In this document: positions 47,501 through 58,664 of the stretch, in pieces | Numbering within the stretch: the stretch's first letter is position 1 | Layout: each line of letters starts with the position of its first letter | Assembly (NCBI GenBank): GCA_945910005.1 | Contig: OX246740.1 | Coordinates: 60,517,945 to 60,581,944, forward strand | Direction: 5' to 3' | From: Isoperla grammatica | Lineage: Eukaryota; Arthropoda; Insecta; Plecoptera; Perlodidae | DNA: 64,000 nucleotides | The notes under the pieces: model-generated | Database searches by the model: none | Told to the model about the DNA's origin: nothing | Seen by the model: only the letters and a program-made list of their open reading frames with translations | Position numbers and translations under genes: made by a program

Positions 47501-47580
47501 CAAGGTCCACTAGATCGCTTGTAGCGCGCGCGCAGCGCGCTTCGCAATTACTCCGCTAGGAGTAAATCCAGTAGATCTTG
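47501..47580. mobile_element. 80-bp miniature element with exact 9-bp TSD (CAAGGTC family)
   Basis: The termini CAAGGTCCACTAGATC and CAAGATCTACTGGATT (read inward from the right) are inverted copies. The flanks acatgacgg (47492-47500) and acatgacgg (47581-47589) are identical. The interior has GTAGCGCGCGCGCAGCGCGC and CTCCGCTAGGAG. A 9-bp duplication is typical of Mutator-like elements. It shares its ends with the elements at 35.7 and 46.3 kb. Confidence 0.65.
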
Positions 47581-47650
47581 ACATGACGGTAACGAGGAGC
47601 ACAACACTCAGAAAAAACCCCAAAACGGAATACAAAAGTAGAACGTTCTT

Positions 47651-47713
47651 AGCCATGGCTCAGTGTTTTAGCTCACTCGACTAAATGTCGGGTGTTCAAC
47701 TCCCGCCACCGCT
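47651..47713 (+). repeat. tRNA-like SINE head lacking a variable loop
   Basis: CATGGCTCAGTGTTTTAGCTC forms an A-box region with a D-arm-like structure. CTCGACTAAATGTCGGG supplies an anticodon-like arm, and GTGTTCAACTCCCGCC a B box with a four-pair T stem. The segment is only about 63 bp because the variable region is missing. Confidence 0.5.
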
Positions 47714-48398
47714 AAAAGTTCCTTCATTCTTGAACATCCTTGCTTGTTCATCAACACAGACAAGGTGTCTGCTTCGCGTCATCTGCCCACAGAACTGTCC
47801 CGCTGATTGACTCGCAGTTTACACCACGCCCGGGTGCGACGGATACTGAACATGTGCACCGCATCTATTATTGCACGCCGCGCTCTGGTGATTCACGTAT
47901 CCACCCACTGCAGGTTGCTTTTATAGTCGTGTTGAAAATTTAACGTGCGAAGTACAAATATAGAATTTTACGACATTTTTTCAAATTATCTTTCCATGGG
48001 CCGCAATTTTCCAGACTTAACGACAGCAACGAAAATTAATCTGTAGTTTATTATCTGTGCGGATAAATATTAAATTGATGCTGACCGGGTTTGCAATGAT
48101 TGTACATGCTAGTTACTTGTATGGATCCTGGCCCGGTCTAGTACTGTCAGGAAGGACAAATCACTTAGTAGATAATATAGCTTAATAGTGGTATGTGCTC
48201 GTCCTGAAACTGCATATCCAATAAGGAGGATTAAGGATTCGTATTGAAATAAACCTGTATATACTATCGGATTAAAAAGAGTGTACCTCGACTTTGAAAA
48301 TTCGCACAGAAATAATGAATAGTGATTGGGCAAGAGGGAAACCTCCGTAAAATAGAGCGTTGCGTCTTGGTAATACATGAATTCTACATAGGTTTATA

Positions 48399-48687
48399 CA
48401 TGGCCGTAACTAGGGTATGAAAATCACCCGGGTATGATTGGGCTAAGTACAATGGGGGTCTGGGGGAGGCCCCCAGCCAATGTGGGTCAACGGCGCATAT
48501 TCTCGGACATTGTTTGATTCTTAGAGTGTGATTGGAGTGTTTTAACGAGTTTTAAGCATGTTTTTTAAAACATTTGTTACTGGTAACTGTGGTGGCAGTG
48601 GTATTAGCAATTCATAATGGTCTACTCCCGATTTTTTACCCGGGTATTTACCCGGGTAGCGGGTACCAACCACTAGTTACAACCCTG
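48399..48687. mobile_element. hAT-like MITE, copy B
   Basis: Same family as the element at 38.4 kb. The left end is CATGGCCGTAACTAGGGTAT and the right end is ACTAGTTACAACCCTG. The flanking octamers ggtttata and gctttata match at seven of eight positions. It has a longer internal part and an additional ACCCGGGTAGCGGGTACC segment near the right end that is missing in copy A. Confidence 0.85.
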
Positions 48688-49816
48688 GCTTTATATGATG
48701 CAATCTACGTTAGAAGTTCGATTTTTCACGGTTTACCACTGTTCTATTCAAATTGTAACAAAAACACAAAATGTGACATCAATAATTCAGTTTAGGGATA
48801 TCTTTAAGAATAAAATGAAATGATTTAAAAACAATTCTAGTTTGTTCATTATTTTAATGACTGCTTTCTAAATCGAGACACGCAGGTTTTTGAATCCGAT
48901 ACGAATCAGTCGGGAAGCGAGCCCGCCACCCGCCTCATCAGTGAACTGCTCAACTATCACAGTCTACCTGGGGAGTGGTTTCAATATGACAGAACATACG
49001 TTGAAAAGATAAGCACGGATATCTCGCATTGCTTGCGACCTCTCCACCCCGCACTACTCATGAACCGAAGGTCTCAGGTCAACGCTTCGTGGTCATAAAA
49101 CGCGTGAGATGCCTCATTCGCTCTAGAATGGCTCCGACAAAATATGGTTTCGGTTTTGATTTGATTTGAATAATATCGGCGTTGTTTCGTCATCCCTCTT
49201 GGATCCGGTCAATAAAGTAAATATAGGGATATATCGGTGAAACCGCAATCCAGGAGAGCTCGACTTATATTCCAAGTTTCCTTGTGTTTATTCATGGCTT
49301 ATTGACAGAGTTTCATGCACGGGGGGGGGGGGGGGGAGAGTCTACGACACCCACAACCATCTGTGTGTTTGCAACGTTGTTCATCGCGACGTGGTCAACA
49401 AACACTACGTGTCTTTAGCGAGCGCATGTTTGTCGGGAGCAAACCTCGGCTATAACAGCTAATCTTGAGACTTGAACTCAGACCCTCACACAGCACCGTC
49501 TCGTAATCTCGGTTTATCAATCGTGCGTTTATACTCTAAACGTGTCTTATAACCTGTAATGAAATCATAACCATGCAAGTCCTCATGTCCTGTGTACAAC
49601 AAGAAGCTGTGATTGTACACACAGTGCAGTGTTTTCTCTTTTCTTTGGAGAAGTGGTGAAGAGTTGTGTTGGATTTAAATGGGCAGGTTCCTTTTTGCAT
49701 TTTAGGCCTGGGTAATTGGGTACCGATGTGTTATAATGTCTAAAATGTATTATACGGGTCATGTCGTACATATCTAATATTTGTGCTAGAGCTAGACAAA
49801 GGAAGAAGAAACTGAC

Positions 49817-50008
49817 CTCTGAGCGCGTTCCTCGGGTTGTGTGGGCAGCGCAGACCCTGGCAGCCTCTCTTCTGTACCAGAGACGGACAATGTTTCCCTC
49901 CGTTGACTGGTTCGCGCTCCACAACCCGCGAGCGTGTCATCATGCCAGTGCCGCACTCTACGTCACAGGGGGTCCACGCCCCCCACGCAGACACCTCACA
50001 GTCCGCCA
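49817..50008 (-). CDS. Internal exon encoding a thrombospondin type-1 repeat (SBSPON-like)
   Basis: A 64-codon minus-strand exon encodes one complete TSR domain. It opens with DCEVSAWGAWTPC, giving the WxxW tryptophans, continues with CDVECGTG and the arginine-layer strand TRSR, and closes with NGGKHC, KRGC and GLRC. All six cysteines expected for a TSR fold are present. The acceptor is a pyrimidine-rich tract ending in TTGCAG (AG at 50009-50010). The donor is AGAG|GTCAGT (GT at 49815-49816). Both borders are phase 1, the usual symmetric phase for extracellular modules. TSR domains occur in secreted or cell-surface proteins and bind matrix glycosaminoglycans or other proteins. The spacing and the NGGKHCP segment recall somatomedin-B/TSP1 proteins (SBSPON), but no somatomedin-B exon or C-terminal exon was found, so the family is an inference. 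It could belong to another TSR protein. The exon call is firm; the gene name is not. Confidence 0.85.
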
Positions 50009-51579
50009 CTGCAACAGAGAACAACCGTTCAAGTCAGGGTCACTCTGAAAATTGTGAGGCGATTTTCCACCCATTAACCCCTTTCAATTTGTTTTCCCCA
50101 CTACTTTTCTTTCTTCTAAACATCACTAACGACGTCATATGTCGAGTACCGGTACGTTGATCAACACGCCAGTTATGTGCCTTTCGAAGTGGTCGCGTCT
50201 TCATTCCGTGGACGGATTGGTTTGAAAGAGTTCTACATTTTTTATCCATTTCCGCCAGTATTTCCATTTGTTTTGCCACCTCATAATTATCCTAGACTAG
50301 ACTATCTCTCCTGCTAAGTCATGCTCCGGGTTATGGGGTGTTGCAAAGCCCTCACAGCAAGAAACGTTTGGACAACATAGATACTGGGAGTAAAGGGTGA
50401 TGTATCATCACGCGGGATAAAGCTTCATGAAACAGCCGCCAGGTTCGCGAGCCACTCGACAACCCCCACCCCACGTGTATGCGAGGATTACGGACAAAGT
50501 GTTCTCGTTTCATTTTGTTACCGAGATTCAGTCTGAAACAATGATCAATGGTGCAGATTTCATTCAAGAAGGGAAAGTACTAGAAAAAGAGAAAAAAAGT
50601 TTGAAACTCCTCCAATGTTGTGTTGCAGTTATTAAGACGAATATTTAACTGTGGATTGTTAAATTATTAATATACCTTATTTTCTGAGCGCAACAATTCT
50701 CTGCGAAACAATTAGGCGACCAATTACAATCAATTCTTATAGGCCTACACTCCTTTGGGGAAATCGATTCTTATACATATCTTTCTTGAGTATATTTTTA
50801 TTTTCCGTCGCAAACGATTCACCAATCAACTATATTTTTAGAGTAAATTTATCTCAATTTCAATGTGAACTTTTTTTTGTGTGTGAACTTTTAATAAAAT
50901 TTCAATCCACATTTTCTTGAGCCCATTAACTTCCACTGCACATTTTCCGTGTTCATCTCAACCGCCTCTGACAGAGGACGAGCTTTGCATCAGAAACACG
51001 TCATGTGTTTCATGTCCGGCACGTGACGTGAGTATGACGTCAGAGCAGGCACCCAACCGCCGTGTACAACATATCAACTCACATTTGAATACAGTGGTTG
51101 ATTGCGTTGCCAAACCCCGAGTAGGCAGTGGGTAATTCATTTTGAGCGGCGAACTTCATGTCACGTCGAGCGCGTTGTAATAATTAATACTTGATAACCA
51201 TGATGGGTGTTGTACATCGTATACCTATAGGACGAGACAGACATTGTCAGTCAGTCGGCCATTTGTACACAACCCGATTCCCATTACTTTATCAGACAAT
51301 TTTAGAACAATATATTATATCAACTCCGCGGCTTCATGTATCGACACGCTACCATGTCTATACCCCCCCCCCCCCCCCCCTCCCTCCCTCCTCTTATCAC
51401 TGCCCACTCTGGTAGTAATTTTCTAATTTCTGTAAGCTCGATAGAATAGAATAATTTACAACGTCACTTTGTTGGTAATGTGTACAGAAACGACTGTGCA
51501 CTTCGCCTCCTCCCTTGGCGGACTGACGAACTTGCGCCCCTTGATAATAGGGGAAGAACGATGTGTGAAACAACCTGTA
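50009..51579. other. Presumed intron 5' of the TSR exon
   Basis: This lies upstream of the minus-strand TSR exon and is probably intronic. No further exon with a recognisable domain was seen. Confidence 0.35.
51363..51380 (+). repeat. poly(C), 18
   Basis: C run followed by TCCCTCCCTCC, about 200 bp before the 59-bp array. Confidence 0.95.
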
Positions 51580-53622
51580 CATGTTTTAAACCATTGATTC
51601 CCCCTCAGTCGTCATGATGAAACAATTACAACGTGTTACATGTTTTATACAATTCATGCCCCCTCAGTCGTCATGAGGAAACAATTACAACGTGTTAAAT
51701 GTTTTAAACAGTTCATGCCCCCTCAGTCGTCATGAGGAAACAATTACAACGTGTTACATGTTTTAAACAATTCATGCCCCTTCAGTCGTCATGAGGAAAT
51801 AATTACAACGTGTTACATGTTTTAAACAGTTCATGCCCCCTCAGTCGTCATGAGGAAACAATTACAACGTGTTACATGTTTTAAACAATTCATGCCCCTT
51901 CAGTCGTCATGAGGAAACAATTACAACGTGTTACATGTTTTAAACAGTTCATGCCCCCTCAGTCGTCATGAGGAAACAATTACAACGTGTTACATGTTTT
52001 ATACAATTCATGCCCCCTCAGTCGTCATGAGGAAACAATTACAACGTGTTAAATGTTTTAAACAGTTCATGCCCCCTCAGTCGTCATGAGGAAACAATTA
52101 CAACGTGTTACATGTTTTATACAATTCATGCCCCCTCAGTCGTCATGAGGAAATAATTACAACGTGTTACATGTTTTAAACAGTTCATGCCCCCTCAGTC
52201 GTCATGAGGAAACAATTACAACGTGTTACATGTTTTAAACAATTCATGCCCCTTCAGTCGTCATGAGGAAACAATTACAACGTGTTACATGTTTTAAACA
52301 GTTCATGCCCCCTCAGTCGTCATGAGGAAACAATTACAACGTGTTACATGTTTTAAACAATTCATTCCCCCTCAGTCGTCACGAGGAAACAATTACAACG
52401 TGTTACATCAACGTGTTACATGTTTTAAACAATTCATTCCCCCTCAGTCGTCATGAGGAAACAATTACAACGTGTTACATGTTTTAAACAATTCATGCCC
52501 CCTCAGTCGTCATGAGGAAACAATTACAACGTGTTACATGTTTTAAACCATTGATTCCCCTCAGTCATCATGAGGAAACAATTACAACGTGTTACATGTT
52601 TTAAACAGTTCATGCCCCCTCAGTCGTCATGAGGAAACAATTACAACGTGTTACATGTTTTAAACAATTCATGCCCCTTCAGTCGTCATGAGGAAACAAT
52701 TACAACGTGTTACATGTTTTAAACAGTTCATGCCCCCTCAGTCGTCATGAGGAAACAATTACAACGTGTTACATGTTTTAAACAATTCATTCCCCCTCAG
52801 TCGTCACGAGGGAACAATTACAACGTGTTACATCAACGTGTTACATGTTTTAAACAATTCATTCCCCCTCAGTCGTCATGAGGAAACAATTACAACGTGT
52901 TACATGTTTTAAACAATTCATGCCCCCTCAGTTCGTCATGAGGAAACAATTACAACGTGTTACATGTTTTAAACAATTCATTCCCCCTCAGTCGTCATGA
53001 GGAAACAATTACAACGTGTTACATGTTTTAAACAATTCATGCCCCCTCAGTTCGTCATGAGGAAACAATTACAACGTGTTACATGTTTCAAACAATTCAT
53101 TCCCCCTCAGTCGTCACGAGGAAACAATTACAACGTGTTACATCAACGTGTTACATGTTTTAAACAATTCATTCCCCCTCAGTCGTCATGAGGAAACAAT
53201 TACAACGTGTTACATGTTTTAAACAATTCATGCCCCCTCAGTTCGTCATGAGGAAACAATTACAACGTGTTACATGTTTTAAACAATTCATTCCCCCTCA
53301 GTCGTCATGAGGAAACAATTACAACGTGTTACATGTTTTAAACAATTCATGCCCCCTCAGTCGTCATGAGGAAACAATTACAACGTGTTACATGTTTTAA
53401 ACAATTCATGCCCCCTCAGTCGTCATGAGGAAACAATTACAACGTGTTACATGTTTTAAACAGTTCATGCCCCCTCAGTCGTCATGAGGAAACAATTACA
53501 ACGTGTTAAATGTTTTAAACAATTCATGCCTCTTCAGTCGTCATGAGGAAACAATTACAACGTGTTAAATGTTTTAAACAATTCATGCCTCTTCAGTCGT
53601 CATGAGGAAACAATTACAACCT
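51580..53622 (+). repeat. 59-bp minisatellite, about 34 copies
   Basis: The unit contains CATGAGGAAACAATTACAAC, GTGTTACATGTTTTAAACA and CCCCTCAGTCGT. Dimer-like alternation is visible: AACAATTCATGCCCCTTCAG with AACAGTTCATGCCCCCTCAG. A longer variant with a duplicated ACGTGTTACATCA occurs three times (near 52400, 52830, 53140), indicating block duplications. Confidence 0.96.
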
Positions 53623-54568
53623 GACAATTACGGACAATTACATTCAGTATCATTTAAACGGTTCACGTGTTATAAATACTTTTATTTTTTTAACATGCCA
53701 AAAGGACAATACTGTAATGTAATTTTAAAAACACTCTTAACCATTTTTTTTGCAAAGAAAGACCAAGTTTATAATAAGCATAACCGGCTTGATATCAATT
53801 CTTTTAGGATGTAATAAAAGCTGATGTCCATTGCAACAAGAGTTGACGCGATACCATGGGTGAGAGTGCTCGCGAGCAAGCAAGGCAGCCGAGCCCTCCA
53901 CCACACGCACACGGTCTTGTTCAAACAAAATAGCACTTTTATACAGTTAAATGTCATTCTTTTTCTCATTTATTTTCAGATATGGAATGATTACTAAAAG
54001 TATTTACAATATCCCCCCCCCCCCCCCCAATTAAGCCAATGACGTAGTAGGTAAATAACAGAAGAGAGCAAGATCGCCCACGACGAGTCATGATTGGTCG
54101 AGCCCCGTAGAGACCAAGACGAAACCTCCTCCAACCTCCATCATAACCAAACAATAACAACTTTATTTCAATTACAGGAGAGAATTGTGTTCCAAAGACT
54201 TTGTTTCCTGTAATTACGCCGCTGTTAATGTCATGTGCCAGCACTAAACAGTCTACAACAATATAATTATGCCGAGAAAACAACGAAGTAACACAGACGT
54301 GATGGAACGTTACTTGCGCGACACAATGTTCTACAAGTGAAGCCATTGATGGTGAATGTTTATAAGTATTATATTATAGTTTATATATATAGTTTTAGTT
54401 TATAGTTTAACGATGGTTAATTTATGTTCGTGTTACGGTTGCTGTGGAGATATATTTTTCTACTGGAGAATGCAGACCAATATTTTAAAATGGCGTCTTT
54501 CATTCACAAATTCATACACAATACCACTCAGTAATCTTTGACAATACTATTCAATCGACCAACATAAC

Positions 54569-54592
54569 CACACACACACACACACACACACG
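54569..54592 (+). repeat. (CA)n microsatellite
   Basis: About 12 uninterrupted CA dinucleotides. Confidence 0.95.
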
Positions 54593-54789
54593 TGTTAAAA
54601 GCTTTCGTACCCTGTGTTGTTAGAAGCAGGTTATCATGTACGAGTGAGTCGGAGGGAGCATTTATGTTCACAGCTATACATCAGTATTCCATTACAGGAA
54701 TCCGCTGCAGATGAGCTGGGAGGGAAATATGCGCGCAGGAACAGAAATATTGTTCCATCGAGCACGTCTGGCATATGCTCAATGTAGGC

Positions 54790-55861
54790 CAGAGGTTCTC
54801 AAAGTCAAGTGAATCACGGACCCCCACCTTAATAAAAACCTACAGTCTTCGAGGAGCCCCAACCTCCAAAAAAACACATTGTGCTAATTATTCTTAGTTT
54901 TGCCCATATCGTTATGCTAGCTCCTCTCCTATGTTATAAGGTTTTCCCGACTTAGCTATCAACAGAGATGATGCAATGGGTGTTTTTTCATTTGTAGTGC
55001 ATGAGCAATTTTTTCAATTTAATTTCTTGACTTTTTCATTTCATTGCTATTTATTTTAAAAAATTTTATTGACTTACCAGAAAACTCGGAGTGTTTTGTT
55101 TCTAAATGCCTACGCAACTTAGCAGGTTTCATTGCTTCATTGGAAAGTATTTCGTAACACAAAACACATTGCGGATTTTGTTCAATGTCTGTACCCGCTT
55201 GCACAAATCCCAGGTTTAAATATGCATCACAATATTTGCGTTTGTTGGCTTTATTCGCACTATCACTAGATTTTGAAGCAAGACGGCTCTTCAAGGTTGG
55301 GTAGGACAAGGGCCTGTCTGCCGCCTCCATTAGTTTCAATCGGCACTTGAGTTGCACGTACAGTACCAGTCTTTAACCAACGATCCATAGCTGATTACTA
55401 GAGACCTACACTCAATTTGATATTATTAATTTTTATATTGTACATTTAATATTACGTATATACCAAAAACACTGCACTGTAGCACTTCGCGTGGTGTCTA
55501 CCTACGCCAACTAGTCTTACTAGTCACTGTGTGAGTGTATACCGAGTGAGTCAAGTGGCTGATTTGTTTTGGTCGCATCCGCGTGATTCATTCCTCCCCC
55601 TTTACCTCGTCCGTCACTGTAGACGCGCTCTCGGTCTCACGTCAAGGTGACAGCTGCACTGCCTACTCCTGCCAATTGAGATTGACCAATACAATTAAGG
55701 GTTTTTAGCGTATATAGGAAGCGTGATATATAAAGTGTTATTAATTTCAAACACAAAATAACGTTTATTAACAGCAGTCTATAATAGTTTTTTTCCGCGG
55801 ACCCCCTGGTATGGGCTCACGGACCCCTGGGGGTCCGCGGACCACACTTTGAGAAACTCTG
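54790..55861 (-). mobile_element. Non-autonomous hAT element (Buster/ZBED5-like), 1.07 kb
   Basis: The left end starts CAGAGGTTCTCAAAG and the right end, read inward, starts CAGAGTTTCTCAAAG, so the terminal inverted repeats match at 14 of 15 positions. Flanking octamers are atgtaggc (54782-54789) and gtgtaggg (55862-55869). They agree at the six central positions and fit the nnnTAnnn target preference known for Buster-type hAT transposons. GC-rich subterminal segments with GGTCCGCGGAC near the right end resemble other hAT elements of the ZBED group. The internal minus-strand ORF encodes only the BED zinc-finger N-terminus, so the copy has lost the catalytic DDE/dimerisation region and cannot mobilise itself. 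Confidence 0.85.
55019..55330 (-). pseudogene. Truncated hAT transposase N-terminus with BED-type zinc finger
   Basis: The reading frame from the ATG at 55330 gives about 103 residues, starting MEAADRPLSYPTLKSRL and ending at a TAA. Residues about 33-53 (KRKYCDAYLNLGFVQAGT) are the conserved block just before the zinc finger in ZBED5/SCAND3/FAM200-like hAT proteins. The finger itself is CVLCYEIL followed by LRRHLETKH, giving a C-x2-C...H-x4-H BED pattern, then SIKFF. Family members usually run to about 600-700 residues, with the RNase-H-like catalytic domain and hATC dimerisation region downstream. Here the frame stops soon after the finger. It may still make a small DNA-binding protein, or it may be the first exon of a longer product whose rest was deleted. 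An in-frame GTG nine codons upstream was not preferred as a start. Confidence 0.75.
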
Positions 55862-56585
55862 GTGTAGGGTAATACAACATGCAAGTAGTGAGGAAGGTAT
55901 TCATTGGGTACAACTCTTTTACCTGAAACATTATATACAGCAATACAGCAATATATACAAAGCAAATTGTTACCACGTTATGGAAAACACATTTCCCAAA
56001 CCTTGATAAAATGAGATTTTACAAAATAGATATAAAATATATTTCTTCTTCTACGTTCCATGTTCATAGAACGCCGTGTACCAATACTAAGAGTTCCATT
56101 CATCAAGTGTATCATCTTTGTAGAACCTCTTTGCGGTGTAAACCATGGATCAATCTTTAGTGCGAAACCAACAACAAAATAAAATCTATAACCACTGTTG
56201 GGAACTGAACTGAGGTGTCCAAAACGTGTTGAGCATATATGTTGTATAATGTTGGGGTTGTTGCCCCTGGCCAAAGCAATACGAGTCTTGGGGCAACTCA
56301 ACACAGGCCGTCTCGAGTGTAATTAATGTGCTTATGTTCACGTAGAGGCTTACTGCTTTGAGGTAAGGGGGAATACCAACTCTACCTAACTAAGTAAAAC
56401 AGATTGATGTGTTATAACAAGAAGGACTTGGTTACTAAGTTATTAAACACGTTTAGTATTTACTACTTAGTTGTTTGACGCGCCATCAACTTTCTCAGTT
56501 TAGACGTTTTCACGAAACTTTAACTCAATTCCAGTTTCTTGTGTTCAAGTTTTGCTACACAAGAAAAGGATGAAATCTCTGCCTT

Positions 56586-56658
56586 ATGCGTGAATCGAAC
56601 CCACGGCCCTTACGGCTCGGAGTTCCACATTCACACTCATTCCACCACTTGCAGCGTA
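56586..56658 (-). repeat. tRNA-like sequence, minus strand
   Basis: On the minus strand GTGGTGGAATGAGTGTG is followed by GAACTCCGAGCCGTAAGG and a B box, GGGTTCGATTCACGC. The order and spacing match a tRNA head, but stems are incomplete. It is likely a SINE. Confidence 0.4.
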
Positions 56659-57996
56659 GCACCATAACAAACTAGACGGGCACGGTTATCTGCAAGAATT
56701 GTTTCTCTTTGAAGCGAGGCAGTAGACAACATTTGTAATGAATGACGCGCTGCATCATAGTTGCAATCAATGCGGCTCTATCGACATGATTAGCAGTGAA
56801 ACAGGGACACCGAGTTTGCACTGTGCTCTGCACACATGGAAATATACGGCGGGCGCTAACTAACTATTGCTGCACGGAGACTGGCGGGTTCGTTTGGACG
56901 TCTAATAGGGTATTTTGCATCCCGGTCAAAAGCGGAACCTGCAATCGAATCACAGGCAAGCGCCCCCACTAGGGGGTCGAACCCAAAACTCGAACTCGAA
57001 CAAAACAAAACCCAAAGCGACTCAGCGAGAGTGTGCTCACAGCTGATGAGCAACTTTAAAACTGAGAACGAATCGTTAGAACTCAAACATTTGTGTGGGC
57101 GATATTACGCGTTTTTATATCCCAAACAATTTAAAACATTAAACCTAACGTCTTAATTTGTTGTGTGGACCGGTAATAGGCTACACGTCACGCACAATTA
57201 TACGTTGATGCATCCATCAGGCAGAAGCCCATCTCTCAACATGCCCTAAAGTCTATGTACTTATTTGTTAGAACAAGTCCATTATTCCTACACCAAGGTT
57301 GAACCAAAGTTATGAAGACGTACAATTCGGCAGTGTTCTTTTAAAAAATGTGTATATATATATATACAAAAAGATTATTGCATTTTCTTATAGTGATATA
57401 GCGTCGCGAAATAGAGCTTTTTTGTTTTATTAAAGAATGATACAGTAAACCGGGGCTGAAGCTTACAAATTGTATAATAAAATGAAATATTTACATCAGT
57501 TTGTACACGTTAAGGAACTTTCTTCCTTCTTCAACCAATGTGTGGATTCTGCAGAAACCGAGTTGGACTTTGAATGACCTAAGCAACCCTTTCCCCTAGC
57601 ATACCCGATGTACAAGTCATACGATATCACGCGGGGATGTACGCGCAATTGTAAGCGATTTTTTTAATGTCTGTACAGAATCAATTTGTTGTTTAACATT
57701 TGGCACGATTTTATGATCGGCAAGAACATACTTCCAAACTGCTTAGAACACGAGTGATGTCTACACTCTTGTGGAGTTATCGTCGCGATGACACTCGATG
57801 CATCAAACCGGAGCAAACCAAACGAACGCGGTTAACGAGCAGAAAATAACAGCAAATGTAATTCCAGTTTCCAACGCGTGCAGATTCAATTACAATATTT
57901 CCGATAATGCGTTTTGGGGAGATCACGTGACATGACATGCCGTGACGTCACTGTCACACGCTGCGTGCAACAACGGCATATCTCACTCTGAATCAT

Positions 57997-58039
57997 GGCT
58001 ACACTACACTACACTACACTACACTACACTACACTACAC
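57997..58039 (+). repeat. (ACTAC)n microsatellite
   Basis: About eight uninterrupted pentamers, TACACTACAC. Confidence 0.95.
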
Positions 58040-58641
58040 GTATACTGTACTAGCATAGTAACTAGACGTTAGTGGGGCCGAACATTTTTAATCAAGAGAA
58101 ATATATTATGACATAACTGCGGCTAGCGCTGTATCACAGCATGTATGTTATGTATGTAATACATGATTGATGCGATAGCGAACCGGGACAGGACTATGCT
58201 GGCTAAACCCAGACACAGGCGAAGGTGTTGTTATAACAAATGTATCTCGCCGACATGAATAACACAAGAACATGTTTTTACAATAACTCTCCTGCACTCA
58301 CCCTGTTATTTTTGTTTCAATAACGAATCAATAGGCACCATACGTTGATGAGAAATAACGATCATTAGCCATGCACACAATATGAGTGTATGAGAGACCT
58401 ACCCTTGACATAGCTCGCACGCACCCATAGAATGGCTTGCGAGGCGTTCACACATGACCTCGCTCTCTGACAACCAAGAGCGAGCATTCACTTCGCTACC
58501 AGAGATCTCTCAGCTTGTGGGACTCCAATGAAAAACGTACGAAAATAATTCCAATCCTTTTAGGGAAAATGTGCACTGATGCACTCCCAGTGTTCGGATA
58601 AGAGAAATGAATAAAATATCAGAGGTTGGGGCAAGGAGGGT

Positions 58642-58664
58642 GGGGGGGGGGGGGGGGGGGGGGG
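58642..58664 (+). repeat. poly(G), 23
   Basis: G run followed by AGGGGGGG. Confidence 0.95.

Noticed and set aside
53966..54346. 126-codon minus-strand frame beginning MASLVEHCVAQV
   Set aside because: It translates a poly(C) tract into polyglycine near its end and shows no recognisable domain or conserved motif.
56965..56990. Minus-strand GGGTTCGACCCCC as a tRNA B box
   Set aside because: No A box was found upstream and the arms do not fold.
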